Notes: generated by a model not told the origin, from the sequence alone. A DNA stretch of 64,000 nt from a candidate division WOR-3 bacterium (GCA_039801505.1 JBDRUV010000002.1:248001-312000), one strand, 5' to 3'. Counted from the stretch's first letter, positions 28,125-37,253 are shown. Translations and numbers: made by a program.

Positions 28125-29078
28125 ATGAGGAGGCGCCGGCTAAAAGAGAACCTCGGGGGTTATTTATATCTACTACCGGCCTTGGTGATTCTTTTAGCCT
28201 TTAGAATTATCCCGATTCTATTCTCGGTCCGAGTTAGTCTCTACGATTGGACAATGGCCGGTCCTCGGAAGTTTGTAGGTCTGGGTAATTATCTCCAAGT
28301 GCTTTCTGATTCGATGTTTTGGCGCTCGTTACTTAATACCTTCTGGTATGTGATTTTTACCGTGCCGATAATGCTTTTCTTGTCGCTTTTTATTGCTGTA
28401 CTCTTAAACCAGAAGATCCGCGCCTTGGGGCTTTACCGGACCATTTATTATCTACCGGTAGTCACCTCAATTGTTGCTGTCTCGATTGTTTGGAAATGGC
28501 TTTATAATCCGGAGCGCGGCTTACTTAATTATTTATTATCCTTAGTGCATCTTGGGCCGGTGCGCTGGTTAGAAGATCCTCGGGGTCTGATCTCGATTAT
28601 TTTATCACCACTTAAGATTAATTTACCAGAATGGCTGGCTGGTCCTTCAGTAGCCTTGTGTGCGATAATTATAATGTCTGTATGGAAAGGGCTTGGCTAT
28701 AATATTGTAATCTTTCTGGCCGGGCTACAAAATATTCCCCACCAGTATTATGAGGCGGCCAAGATTGACGGTGCCGGAAGTTTTAATCTATTTCGGCACA
28801 TAACCTGGCCTTTGCTTTCGCCGACAACTTTTTATATCCTTATCATGAGCACGATTACTGCTTTTGAAGCCTTTGCCCAAGTTTGGATTATGACCGGCCC
28901 ACCTCCAGGTGGACCATTAGGCACCACCAAGGTGGTCATGTATTATTTCTACGAGCAATCATTTGAACTTTGGCGGCTGGGTTATGGGGCTTCAATTGCC
29001 TTTATTGCCTTTATAATTATTCTGGTCTTAACAATTATACAACGCCAAGTATTAGAACGACGGGTTCAGTATGGCTAA
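28125..29078 (+). CDS. ABC transporter permease, MalF/UgpA type
   Basis: 317 residues with six hydrophobic segments (first YLYLLPALVILLAFRIIPILF). The EAA loop reads YYEAAKIDGAGSFNLFRHITWPLLSP, the ATPase-contact site of carbohydrate importers of the MalFG family. It overlaps the second permease gene by 8 nt. No ATPase or binding-protein gene for this importer lies in the window, so those parts must come from elsewhere. Substrate unknown, probably a sugar or glycerol-phosphate-like compound. Confidence 0.9.
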   Translation: MRRRRLKENLGGYLYLLPALVILLAFRIIPILFSVRVSLYDWTMAGPRKFVGLGNYLQVLSDSMFWRSLLNTFWYVIFTVPIMLFLSLFIAVLLNQKIRALGLYRTIYYLPVVTSIVAVSIVWKWLYNPERGLLNYLLSLVHLGPVRWLEDPRGLISIILSPLKINLPEWLAGPSVALCAIIIMSVWKGLGYNIVIFLAGLQNIPHQYYEAAKIDGAGSFNLFRHITWPLLSPTTFYILIMSTITAFEAFAQVWIMTGPPPGGPLGTTKVVMYYFYEQSFELWRLGYGASIAFIAFIIILVLTIIQRQVLERRVQYG

Positions 29079-29895
29079 AGCAAAACTAACTCGGTTTGTG
29101 ATTCATCTGGTATTGATCGTGTTAGGATTGGGAATGTTTTTGCCGTTTTACTGGATGCTTTCCACGGCCGTAAAAACACCAGTTGAGTCTTTACGCTTTC
29201 CGCCAACTTTAATTCCCGAACAATGGCGGTTTTCTAATTTTATTGAAATTTTTCGCGAGATACCGCTCCATCGTTATTTTCTCAATACACTATTTGTAGC
29301 CCTAATGGTGCTAATTGGGGTAATGTTTACCAGTCTTTTGGCCGCATATGCATTTGCCCGATTTCGGTTCTGGGGGCGAGAGCTCGTGTTTATGGTCTTT
29401 TTAGCCTTAATGATGATACCTTTGCCGGTATATCTGGTGCCATCCTATATGATTCTTTATAAATTAGGTTGGATTGATACCTATCTAGCCTTAATTGTGC
29501 CCTGGACTGTGAATATTTTTTCCATCTTTCTATTAAGACAGCATATTAAGACCATACCGCAAGACCTTTTTGATGCTGCCCAGATTGATGGTTGTGGTAG
29601 TTTTCGGACACTCTGGCAAGTAGTTGTGCCACTATCAAAACCGGTGCTAGTGACAATTGCTATTTTCGATATTATTTCCAGCTGGAACTCATTCTTCTGG
29701 CCGTTAATTGTGACCCATTCGGAATCGATTCGACCGCTCCAAGTTGGACTGGCGTACTTCTCTCGTGAATACTCAACAAATTATCCCTTACTTATGGCTG
29801 CATCTACCTTAGCTGTGCTGCCCTTAATTGTGCTTTACTTCTTTGCTCAAAAACAGATTATTCAATCATATGCCCGAGCCGGCTTAAAAGAATAA
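29071..29895 (+). CDS. ABC transporter permease, MalG/UgpE type
   Basis: 274 residues, six hydrophobic segments, starting with FVIHLVLIVLGLGMFLPFYW and the family phrase MLSTAVKTPVE. The EAA loop is LFDAAQIDGCGSFRTLWQVV, followed by PLSKPVLVTIAIF. It is the second half of the heterodimeric membrane channel with the overlapping upstream gene. Confidence 0.9.
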   Translation: MAKAKLTRFVIHLVLIVLGLGMFLPFYWMLSTAVKTPVESLRFPPTLIPEQWRFSNFIEIFREIPLHRYFLNTLFVALMVLIGVMFTSLLAAYAFARFRFWGRELVFMVFLALMMIPLPVYLVPSYMILYKLGWIDTYLALIVPWTVNIFSIFLLRQHIKTIPQDLFDAAQIDGCGSFRTLWQVVVPLSKPVLVTIAIFDIISSWNSFFWPLIVTHSESIRPLQVGLAYFSREYSTNYPLLMAASTLAVLPLIVLYFFAQKQIIQSYARAGLKE

Positions 29896-29935
29896 TTCTT
29901 AAATGTTCCCTGAAGAAAAGAATGCGGTATAATTA

Positions 29936-29964
29936 TTGACAGAATAATGCTTTTTGGTTATATT
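29936..29964 (+). promoter_or_regulatory. Promoter of hdrCBA-mvhD-surE operon
   Basis: TTGACA (29936-29941), 17-nt spacer, TATATT (29959-29964), 8 nt, ATG 29973. A leaderless start is predicted. Confidence 0.75.
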
Positions 29965-29972
29965 ATCATCTT

Positions 29973-30371
29973 ATGTTGCCCAATCTTAGATCTAACGAAG
30001 AACTATTAAAGGAGATCGAAAATTTATCGGGACAAAGAATTATCGATTGTTATCAATGTGGTGAATGCACCGCGGGCTGTCCGGTAGCGTTTGCCATGGA
30101 GCCAGTACCTAATCAAGCAATTCGTCTCTTACAATTGGGGTACATCGATGAGGTATTAAAATCATCGGGTATTTGGCTTTGTGCCTCTTGTAATGTATGC
30201 GGTGAACGTTGTCCGCGTGGTGTTGACTATGGGAAAATTGCCGACGCCTTACGGACAATTAATCTCCGGAATAATAATTATCCTCTAGTATTAGAAAAAA
30301 TTGACAAAGAATTTATTAACCAAGCGCCGCAACAGGCATTTATTGCGGCTTTTAGGAAACTGACCACATGA
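29973..30371 (+). CDS. hdrC: Heterodisulfide reductase-like subunit C (two 4Fe-4S clusters)
   Basis: 132 residues with two C-x2-C-x2-C-x3-C-P motifs: CYQCGECTAGCP near residue 24 and CASCNVCGERCPRG near 68. This is the small electron-transfer subunit joining HdrA to HdrB. Its stop overlaps the hdrB start by 4 nt. Confidence 0.85.
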   Translation: MLPNLRSNEELLKEIENLSGQRIIDCYQCGECTAGCPVAFAMEPVPNQAIRLLQLGYIDEVLKSSGIWLCASCNVCGERCPRGVDYGKIADALRTINLRNNNYPLVLEKIDKEFINQAPQQAFIAAFRKLTT

Positions 30372-31237
30372 TTACATTGGCTTATTATCCGGGTTGTACT
30401 TTATATACTAAAGGTAAAAATCTTGACATCGCCGCCCGCAAGAGTGCCGAGCTTTTGGGAGTTGAACTTAAAGAACTAGAGAGTTGGAACTGCTGTGGGG
30501 CAATTTATTCCCCGGTAACTGATGATATTGCAAGTCAAGTAGCACCGATTCGGAATTTAATCGAGGCCCAGAAAATCTCAAGGAAATTAGTAACCTTATG
30601 CGCGGCTTGTTATAATGTGCTAAAACGTGCCAATCGCAATTTATTTTTACCGGAGAACTACCAGTATCGCAAACGGCTGCTCAATTATTTAGAGGAATCC
30701 TATGATGGTTCAACCGAAACTATTCACTATTTAGAAATGCTTCGGGATATTGTTGGTTTTGAAAACTTAAAAACGCATGTGCAAAAGCATCTTACTAGCT
30801 TAAGGGTTGCAGCCTATTATGGTTGTCTGATGGTCCGACCGTCTGAAGAGCTGATGTTTGATAATCCAGATAATCCGACAGTAATGGAAGAGATGTTTTT
30901 AGCCCTTGGGGCTTCGCCGGTTAATTATGCCTTTAAGACCGAATGCTGTGGTGGTTATATTGTCGTCAATCAACCTGAGGTTGCTAAACGCTGTGCCCAA
31001 ACAATTTTAGAAAATATTGCTAATGCCGGGGCTGAGTGTATAGCGACAACTTGTCCACTCTGCCAGTATAGTCTTGATAATCAACAAAAGGTGATGTCTA
31101 AGGAATATAAACTCCCGGTGTTTTATTTTACCCAACTTTTAGCTCTATCCATAGGGATTTCGCCAGAGCTGTTAAATTTTGATAATCATTATATTGACCC
31201 GAAACCACTCTTAAAAGAGAAAGGACTTTTATTATGA
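30368..31237 (+). CDS. hdrB: Heterodisulfide reductase-like subunit B (CCG domains)
   Basis: 289 residues with two cysteine-rich CCG domains: YYPGCTLY, WNCCGA and CAACYN in the first; YYGCLM, TECCGGY and CPLCQYS in the second. In HdrB these bind the non-cubane clusters that reduce disulfides. All key Cys are present. The disulfide used by this bacterium is unknown. Confidence 0.88.
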   Translation: MITLAYYPGCTLYTKGKNLDIAARKSAELLGVELKELESWNCCGAIYSPVTDDIASQVAPIRNLIEAQKISRKLVTLCAACYNVLKRANRNLFLPENYQYRKRLLNYLEESYDGSTETIHYLEMLRDIVGFENLKTHVQKHLTSLRVAAYYGCLMVRPSEELMFDNPDNPTVMEEMFLALGASPVNYAFKTECCGGYIVVNQPEVAKRCAQTILENIANAGAECIATTCPLCQYSLDNQQKVMSKEYKLPVFYFTQLLALSIGISPELLNFDNHYIDPKPLLKEKGLLL

Positions 31238-33201
31238 ATGGACACAAAAAACCGATTGGCGTTTTTGTTTGTCATTGTGGCATAAACATTGCCGGTACCG
31301 TTGACGTAAAAGAAGTGGTGCGACGCATAAGTACCGAGTGTGATGTGAAAGTGGCTATTGACCACCAGTATTGCTGTTCAGATCCGGGTCAGAATTTAAT
31401 TAAAAACACGATCAAAAAAGAAAATTTAGAAAAAATTGTTGTGGCTTGTTGCTCGCCAACATTGCACGAAAATACTTTTCGCAAAGCGGTGAGTGAAGTT
31501 GGACTCAATCCCTACAATTGTGAGATTGCCAATATTCGAGAGCAATGTAGTTGGGTAACTGAAGACCGGAAGGCGGCCACTGAAAAAGCAATTAAAATTA
31601 TTAAATCAATTATTGCTAAAGTTACCGATAATGAACCATTAGTACCGATAAGGGTCAGTGTCAATCGCCGAGCCCTAGTGATTGGTAGCGGGGTGGCTGG
31701 AATTCAAGCGGCCTTAGACATTGCCAATGCTGGCTATCCGGTGATTCTATTAGATAAGAATCCTTCGATCGGCGGCCATATGTCGCAATTATCCGAGACC
31801 TTTCCGACGCTTGATTGTAGCCAATGTATTCTCACCCCGAAGATGGTTGAAGCCAAACAGCATCCGTTGATTACTTTGCTTACTTATGCTGAGGTCAGGG
31901 AAGTTACGGGTTATGTGGGTAACTTTAAAGTCAAAGCGCGTAAGAAAGCGAAATATGTTGACTGGGAACGGTGCACCGGTTGCGATATCTGTGTCAGCAA
32001 GTGCCCGAAGAAAGTGCCTGATGAGTTTAACTGCGGATTATCAACACGTAAAGCAATCTATAAGATGTTTCCGCAAGCAGTGCCCAATCGGGTGGTAATT
32101 GATAAGGAAAACTGCTTATATTTAACAAAAGGTGCTTGTCGTCTATGTGAAAAACACTGTCCATTTGGGGCAGTAAAATTTGAGGACAAAGATCAAGAAG
32201 AGGTTTTAGAAGTCGGGGCTATTGTTTTAGCTACCGGTTATGAATTAATTGATAAAAAGATTTTAACCTCATACGGATACGGCGAGTATAAAAATGTGAT
32301 TGACGGCTTACAATTCGAACGGCTACTATCAGCCTCCGGGCCGTATATGGGTGAGGTGCGTCGACCATCCGATGGAACAATTCCCAAAACCGTGGTGTTT
32401 GTGCAATGTGCAGGATCTCGTGATCCAGAGAATGCTATGGCATACTGTTCTAAAATCTGCTGTATGTATACTGCAAAGCAGGCAATTCTTTATAAGCACC
32501 GAGTTCATGATGGTGAAGCAATTGTTTTCTATATTGATGTTCGCACCGGTGGCAAAGGATTTGAAGAATTTTACAAGCGCGCTACCGATGAAGGGGTGCT
32601 TTATATCCGCGGCAAGGTCTCGAAAATCTTTGAGCAAGGCGATAAAGTTGTTGTTTGGGGTGTAGATACCTTGACGGGCAAGAAAGTGGAAGTCGAAGCG
32701 GATTTGGTTGTCTTAGCCACCGCAATGAAGCCAGCTGCAAGCAAGGAGTGGGCTCAGATTATTAAGGTTGCTCAAGATGAATACGGCTGGTTTACCGAAG
32801 CTCATCCTAAGTTGCGACCCGTTGAGACCTTGAGCGCTGGATTTTATTTAGCTGGAGCTTGTCAGGGTCCCAAGGATATTCCCGAAGCGGTAGCTCAAGC
32901 CTCCGGTGCTGCCAGTAAAGTTATAAATCTTTTTGCTTGTGATACCTTAGAGCATGCTCCAACAATTGCCGGTGTCAACGAAGAGTTATGTTCTGGCTGT
33001 GCGATTTGTATTGATGTCTGTCCGTATCAGGCTCGAGAAATCATTATTAAAGAAGATACCAAAAAAAGAAAAGCTAAAGTTATTGAGGTATTATGTGAAG
33101 GGTGTGGTGCGTGTTCAGCCGCTTGCCCAACCGGAGCTGCAGAACAAAAGAATTATGCTGATCGACAAATAAAAAACATGGTTAAAGCAAGTTTGGAGTA
33201 G
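31234..33201 (+). CDS. hdrA: Heterodisulfide reductase-like subunit A (FAD, iron-sulfur)
   Basis: 655 residues. An N-terminal Cys-rich part (VCHCGINIAG, YCCSDPGQ, CCSPTLHENTF) is followed by the FAD-binding Rossmann stretch ALVIGSGVAGIQAALDIANAG, GGHMSQLSETFPTLDCSQC, and ferredoxin motifs CTGCDICVSKCPKK, CRLCEKHCPFGA, CSGCAICIDVCPYQA and CEGCGACSAACPTGA. HdrA is the flavin-bifurcating hub in methanogens and related systems. The full set of motifs suggests it is active. It overlaps hdrB by 4 nt. Confidence 0.93.
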   Translation: MNGHKKPIGVFVCHCGINIAGTVDVKEVVRRISTECDVKVAIDHQYCCSDPGQNLIKNTIKKENLEKIVVACCSPTLHENTFRKAVSEVGLNPYNCEIANIREQCSWVTEDRKAATEKAIKIIKSIIAKVTDNEPLVPIRVSVNRRALVIGSGVAGIQAALDIANAGYPVILLDKNPSIGGHMSQLSETFPTLDCSQCILTPKMVEAKQHPLITLLTYAEVREVTGYVGNFKVKARKKAKYVDWERCTGCDICVSKCPKKVPDEFNCGLSTRKAIYKMFPQAVPNRVVIDKENCLYLTKGACRLCEKHCPFGAVKFEDKDQEEVLEVGAIVLATGYELIDKKILTSYGYGEYKNVIDGLQFERLLSASGPYMGEVRRPSDGTIPKTVVFVQCAGSRDPENAMAYCSKICCMYTAKQAILYKHRVHDGEAIVFYIDVRTGGKGFEEFYKRATDEGVLYIRGKVSKIFEQGDKVVVWGVDTLTGKKVEVEADLVVLATAMKPAASKEWAQIIKVAQDEYGWFTEAHPKLRPVETLSAGFYLAGACQGPKDIPEAVAQASGAASKVINLFACDTLEHAPTIAGVNEELCSGCAICIDVCPYQAREIIIKEDTKKRKAKVIEVLCEGCGACSAACPTGAAEQKNYADRQIKNMVKASLE

Positions 33202-33204
33202 AAA

Positions 33205-33627
33205 ATGTCCCAAGAAAATTTTGAACCTAAAATTATTGGCTTTATTTGTAAATGGTGTACCTCAGCTGGCGCTGATCTTGCCGGCACTTCCCGGATGAAG
33301 TATCCTCCGAATATGATCCCGATTACCCTTTTCTGTTCTAGTCGAGTTGACCCCCAGTTTATTCTTTGGGCATTTAAGAACGGTGCTGACGGTGTATTCG
33401 TCGGTGGTTGTCATCCCAATGATTGTCATTATCAAAATGGTAATTACAAAACTATGAAGCGGATTCCAATTCTTAAAAAACTCTTGAAAGATTTAGGAAT
33501 CGAAGAGGAACGACTAAGATTGGAATGGATTTCAGCTGCCGAGGCTGAAAAGTTTCGAAAAGTCATCACCGAGTTTACTGAGACAATCCGCAAATTAGGT
33601 CCGTTAAGAATTCCAAGCGATGATTAA
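33205..33627 (+). CDS. mvhD: MvhD-like iron-sulfur subunit (delta subunit of hydrogenase/HdrA partner)
   Basis: 140 residues: GFICKWCTSAGADLAGTSRMKYP at the start, IPITLFCSSRVDPQFILWAF, then GADGVFVGGCHPNDCHYQNGN. This is the MvhD family that passes electrons from a hydrogenase or formate dehydrogenase to HdrA. No MvhA/MvhG or Fdh gene is present nearby, so the electron source is unclear. It starts 3 nt after hdrA. Confidence 0.9.
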   Translation: MSQENFEPKIIGFICKWCTSAGADLAGTSRMKYPPNMIPITLFCSSRVDPQFILWAFKNGADGVFVGGCHPNDCHYQNGNYKTMKRIPILKKLLKDLGIEEERLRLEWISAAEAEKFRKVITEFTETIRKLGPLRIPSDD

Positions 33628-34381
33628 ACAGACGCCGCGTATATTAGTAACTAACGATGACGGCATTGAAGCCCGGGCTTTAGAGGTAATTGTAAGGGCA
33701 ATTAGAGACTTAGGCGAGATTTACGTTGTGGCACCTAAAGAAAACCAGTCAGCAGCTAGTCATTCGTTTACCTTACGGAAGCCGATTAAGATCTGTGAAG
33801 TTCGAACCAACTGGTATTCAGTAGATGGCACACCAACAGATTGTGTGCTTATTGCCTATCATGCGCTACTTAATAAGAATATTGACCTAGTACTCTCCGG
33901 AATTAATAATAGCCCAAATATGGGCGATGATGTGTTATATTCCGGAACGGTGGCCGCAGCAATTGAAGGCACAATTTTAAATATCCCTTCAGTAGCACTT
34001 TCTTATCTTAAAGACGGCAAAAATGTTAAAATCGCCCAAAAATTAATATATTGTTTAACCGAAAACATTCTGCGCTACGGACTACCTAAAAAAACGCTGC
34101 TTAATATTAATATTCCGGCCCAAAGAATTAAAGGAATTAAAATCACTAAGATGGGGAAAAGAATTTACCAAGACATGGCGATGCGCGCTGATAATCCCTC
34201 TGGAGAAATTTCCTATATTATTGATGGTAAATTAAGCTATGAGCCAGAAGCAGGTACCGATTTTGACGCGGTAGCCCACGGGTATATTTCGATTACCCCA
34301 CTCCATCTTGATATGACCAATTATCAAGAAATTTCTCGATTTCAAAAAAGATTTTGTTCCCTGGCTCAGCTTATATTATAA
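33620..34381 (+). CDS. surE: 5'/3'-nucleotidase SurE
   Basis: 253 residues. The metal-binding start ILVTNDDGIEARAL (D13, D14), the APKENQSAASHSFTL block, SVDGTPTDCV and SGINNSPNMGDDVLYSGTVAAA are all diagnostic of SurE, a metal-dependent phosphatase of nucleoside monophosphates. It overlaps the mvhD end by 8 nt and the convergent thiL end by 6 nt. Confidence 0.93.
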   Translation: MIKQTPRILVTNDDGIEARALEVIVRAIRDLGEIYVVAPKENQSAASHSFTLRKPIKICEVRTNWYSVDGTPTDCVLIAYHALLNKNIDLVLSGINNSPNMGDDVLYSGTVAAAIEGTILNIPSVALSYLKDGKNVKIAQKLIYCLTENILRYGLPKKTLLNINIPAQRIKGIKITKMGKRIYQDMAMRADNPSGEISYIIDGKLSYEPEAGTDFDAVAHGYISITPLHLDMTNYQEISRFQKRFCSLAQLIL

Positions 34382-35347
34382 CGGCCTGAAATGGTCGTAA
34401 CCACTCGGAAGAATTGGGAGTTCTTTGGTATCAGTGATTAAATAAACACCCCGGCCTTTCTCAGCCTTGCCAATACAGGTTAATTTAAGATTTCTGATTT
34501 CTTCAGGAAGATTGTGGTTTGGGCTACTAAAAAGAAGTTCATAGTCTTCACCGCCATTTAATATTAAATTATTGAGCCAATTTTTCTTTCTGTTGCCGAA
34601 AAACTTTTGCAATTTAATAGTTTCAGGATGGATCGGTAATTTGTCATAAAATATTTTTAATTTTACCTGGCTTTCTGTAGCTAAATGATAGGCATCGGTG
34701 GAAAGACCATCAGAGGTGTCGATTAGTCCTCTAATATAATTTTTCAGCTGCCAAGCCTCATAAATTCGGGGCACGGGGGTCAAGTGTCTGTTAATCGATA
34801 TAGGAAATTCTTTTCTTGGTAATTGATATTTTAGAGCCCAGCGGCCAGTTTCGGCAAGTCCAACATATCCTGTAAGATAGAGATAATCTCCTGCTTGGAC
34901 CGCCGAGCGTAACTTGGGATGTTTTGTTTTGCCAACCGCGGTGAGGATTAAACCTAATTTGGAATAGCTCACCAGATCACCGCCAGCAATCTGGGTTTTA
35001 AAAATTTTACATATCTCTTGGATGCCCCGAAAAAGTTGTTGCAGCGACTTCAGATCATAATTTTTAGGTAGAAGTGCTGAAATATATAGTGCCAGTGGCT
35101 TACCTGCCATAGCCGCGATATCTGACAAAGTGGCGCAGGCCGCTCGTTTACCAATATCTTTGTAGCTAAAGTATGTTTTACTAAAGTGGATATCTTCAAG
35201 ATAGGCATCGGTGGTAATTATGGTGCCATCTTGAAAAACACTGCAATCATCGCCGATACCGACTTTTATTTGCGGATTTTTAGAGGTCCTAGATATATTT
35301 TTTATCACCTCAATGATTTTAAACTCGCCTAACTGCTTAAGTAACAT
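34376..35347 (-). CDS. thiL: Thiamine-monophosphate kinase
   Basis: 323 residues. It phosphorylates thiamine-P to thiamine-PP. Family blocks: KVGIGDDCSVF (usually GDDAA), TTDAYLEDIHF (usually D-x-L-V-E-x-x-H-F), GKRAACATLSDIAAMAGKP, GGDLVSY, IDTSDGLSTDAYHLA and NGGEDYELLF. The start ATG 35347 lies 8 nt after a -10 box, so a leaderless mRNA is predicted. No other thi gene is in the window. Confidence 0.92.
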   Translation of the reverse strand: MLLKQLGEFKIIEVIKNISRTSKNPQIKVGIGDDCSVFQDGTIITTDAYLEDIHFSKTYFSYKDIGKRAACATLSDIAAMAGKPLALYISALLPKNYDLKSLQQLFRGIQEICKIFKTQIAGGDLVSYSKLGLILTAVGKTKHPKLRSAVQAGDYLYLTGYVGLAETGRWALKYQLPRKEFPISINRHLTPVPRIYEAWQLKNYIRGLIDTSDGLSTDAYHLATESQVKLKIFYDKLPIHPETIKLQKFFGNRKKNWLNNLILNGGEDYELLFSSPNHNLPEEIRNLKLTCIGKAEKGRGVYLITDTKELPILPSGYDHFRPL

Positions 35348-35431
35348 ACTTATAAATCTTAATTAAAAACTCGGTGGTAATCAAGCTACTCTTAGCTTGA
35401 TTATGCGTTAATTTATATTATAATATCCTAC
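35348..35431. promoter_or_regulatory. Symmetric divergent promoter with 11-bp inverted repeat
   Basis: TAATCAAGCTA (35378-35388), loop CTCT, TAGCTTGATTA (35393-35403) is a perfect inverted repeat. Each arm carries a TTGATT -35 box facing outward. To the right: TTGATT 35397-35402, 16 nt, TATAAT 35419-35424, 7 nt, ATG 35432. To the left: TTGATT 35384-35379, 17 nt, TAAGAT 35361-35356, 8 nt, ATG 35347. The palindrome could bind a dimeric regulator that controls both genes. Confidence 0.65.
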
Positions 35432-35881
35432 ATGCGACGCTGGCTTGGCCCATTGATGATGCTGATCGTGGTTGGACGATGTGACTGGGTGGGTCGTGAA
35501 GAAGCTAAGGTATTTAGAACAATCAAGACTGCAGCCCGAGCGGTTGAAAAAGAAAACCTTGATAAAATTAGCAAACTAATCACCGAAGAGTACCAGGACA
35601 GTTGGGGTCATAACCGAGAGGAACTTTTAGATTTTCTCACGGGCATTTTTTATCGATATAACCAGATAAAAATTAAATTAGTAAAAAATAGTATTGTGCT
35701 TTCAGAAAACAAAGCGGCGATTTGTGACTTAAATGTTTGGGTTACTTTGTATGATAAATACTCGGGAGAATTTGAGTACTGGCAAGAGCGAGTTTTGGTG
35801 TATCTTAATCGAGTTCAGGGCCAGTGGAAAATTACTTATGTCGCGAAATATTCGTCTCGAACCGAAGAGCCTGTGATTTAA
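35432..35881 (+). CDS. Small NTF2-like lipoprotein candidate
   Basis: 149 residues. The N-terminus MRRWLGPLMMLIVVGRC could be a short lipoprotein signal (Cys17), though Arg before Cys is unusual. The rest has the feel of an NTF2/SnoaL-like fold: two helices (FRTIKTAARAVEKENLDKISKLI) followed by strands with ENKAAICDLNVWVTLY, EYWQERVLVYLNRVQGQWKITYV. Such folds are often used as binding or dimer modules. Function unknown. It shares the symmetric promoter with thiL and ends next to the dnaN stop. Confidence 0.6.
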   Translation: MRRWLGPLMMLIVVGRCDWVGREEAKVFRTIKTAARAVEKENLDKISKLITEEYQDSWGHNREELLDFLTGIFYRYNQIKIKLVKNSIVLSENKAAICDLNVWVTLYDKYSGEFEYWQERVLVYLNRVQGQWKITYVAKYSSRTEEPVI

Positions 35882-36976
35882 TTAGTCCCAAGTAATTGGC
35901 ATTAAAAGATATAAAAGTTCTTCGTCTTCAATTTTTTCAGCCGGTTGGATGGTTACCGCAGCTTGCGGTGTGGTAATTCCTATTCTTAATTTACTGGCCT
36001 TGATCGTATTACAAATTGGTAAGAGTAAATCGATATTAAATCCGATCTTCATCTCCTCACCCTTATAGGTTGCGGGGAATTCGTGATGCGCTATCCCAAT
36101 CTCTGGAGTTTCGGCAGAGACTACGCATTTTTTCGGGCTCAGCTCTAAAACCACCAATTTCATTTGGGGAGGCGCAAACACCTGGGCTCGTCTTAGGACA
36201 TTAATAAATTCCGTAGTAGCAACTTCCAGATAATTCTCATGACTTGTGGGAATAATTCGTTGATAATCCGGATACGGCCCCTCAATCAACCGGCAGATAA
36301 TTATGGTATTCGAAAAACTGAAACTGATCCTTGAGGAATCAGCGGTAATTGTAGTCTCAGTTTCGTTTTTCGGAAAGGCATTAAAAGCCTTAGGTGGTAC
36401 GATTGCTTCTAAGTTGGCATTAAAATTGCCGGCTCGTTTTATTAGGGCTAATTGGAAACCATCAGTTGCCACCATCTCCAGTTGATTCGGTTCCAACTTT
36501 AGATATACGCCGGTGATGCTGGGCCGATCCGCTCGGGTACTTATGGCAAATTTGGCCCGGTCAAAGCAGTCTTTAAGTAACTCGGGGTGCATAATAATTT
36601 TATTACCTGCCGGCACGGATGGTAGTTCGGGATATTCCTCGGGAGCGAGGGTGAAAAGTCTATATTCGGCGCCGTCGACTTCAATTACGAGCATGTTTTC
36701 CTTTAGAATAAAGGTAAGTTCTTCAGCGGTTAATTGCGAAACGGCCTCTAATAATTTTCGGCCAGACACAATCGCTTTGCCGGCTTTTTTCTTACTGACC
36801 AAGGGCACGCGGCTTTCAATATAAGTATCTAAGTCGGTGGCTTTTAGGATTAAATAATTATCCGTGACTTCCAAGTAAGCATTTTGGAGCACCGGATATG
36901 TAGCCCGGGGCGTAATGACACTAGCCACATTGCGTAAGTTTTCTAAAAGCACATCTTTCTGCACTACAAAATTCAT
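35882..36976 (-). CDS. dnaN: DNA polymerase III sliding clamp (beta subunit)
   Basis: About 364 residues forming three clamp domains. Typical phrases: NFVVQKDVLLENLRNVASVI, GRKLLEAVSQL, TGVYLKLEPNQLEMVATDGFQLAL in the middle domain and a C-terminal end ELLYLLMPITWD, close to the usual YLxMPx[R/L]. I start at ATG 36976, which has AGGAGG at 36982-36987. The longer frame from 37024 would run into the promoter. It is not next to dnaA in this window, unlike the common order. Confidence 0.93.
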   Translation of the reverse strand: MNFVVQKDVLLENLRNVASVITPRATYPVLQNAYLEVTDNYLILKATDLDTYIESRVPLVSKKKAGKAIVSGRKLLEAVSQLTAEELTFILKENMLVIEVDGAEYRLFTLAPEEYPELPSVPAGNKIIMHPELLKDCFDRAKFAISTRADRPSITGVYLKLEPNQLEMVATDGFQLALIKRAGNFNANLEAIVPPKAFNAFPKNETETTITADSSRISFSFSNTIIICRLIEGPYPDYQRIIPTSHENYLEVATTEFINVLRRAQVFAPPQMKLVVLELSPKKCVVSAETPEIGIAHHEFPATYKGEEMKIGFNIDLLLPICNTIKASKLRIGITTPQAAVTIQPAEKIEDEELLYLLMPITWD

Positions 36977-37015
36977 GATCGCCTCCTGTAATGATATTGC
37001 GATTAAATTTTCATC

Positions 37016-37044
37016 ATAATACAAAATTACCTGCTAAAAGTCAA
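37016..37044 (-). promoter_or_regulatory. Promoter of dnaN
   Basis: Minus strand TTGACT (37039-37044), 17-nt spacer, TATTAT (37016-37021). A ~32-nt leader with AGGAGG precedes ATG 36976. Confidence 0.72.
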
Positions 37045-37053
37045 GAAAGATGA

Positions 37054-37098
37054 TACCCGATACGGTCCGGGGACGGTGTGGGGGTTAACCCCTAGGGT
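37054..37098. repeat. GC-rich palindromic repeat, full copy (plus orientation)
   Basis: TACGGTCCGGGGACGGT (37061-37077), TG, then GGGGGTTAACCCC to 37092. It is the clearest copy of the family and lies between the divergent dnaN and CoA-transferase promoters. Confidence 0.8.
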
Positions 37099-37188
37099 CA
37101 TAGAGCCAATAGCTTAATTCTTATACTTTGAGGTCTAAATAAGTAATTACTAAATGTAGCAATCTGATTAAGACAACGAAAATATTTA

Positions 37189-37217
37189 TTGACAATTTAA
37201 TTGGTAATCAGTATTAT
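37189..37217 (+). promoter_or_regulatory. Promoter of CoA-transferase/acyl-CoA dehydrogenase operon
   Basis: TTGACA (37189-37194), 17-nt spacer, TATTAT (37212-37217), then a ~30-nt leader with AAGGAGGAG before ATG 37254. Confidence 0.75.
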
Positions 37218-37253
37218 TTAGCACGAAACTTATGGGTAAGTAAGGAGGAGAGT

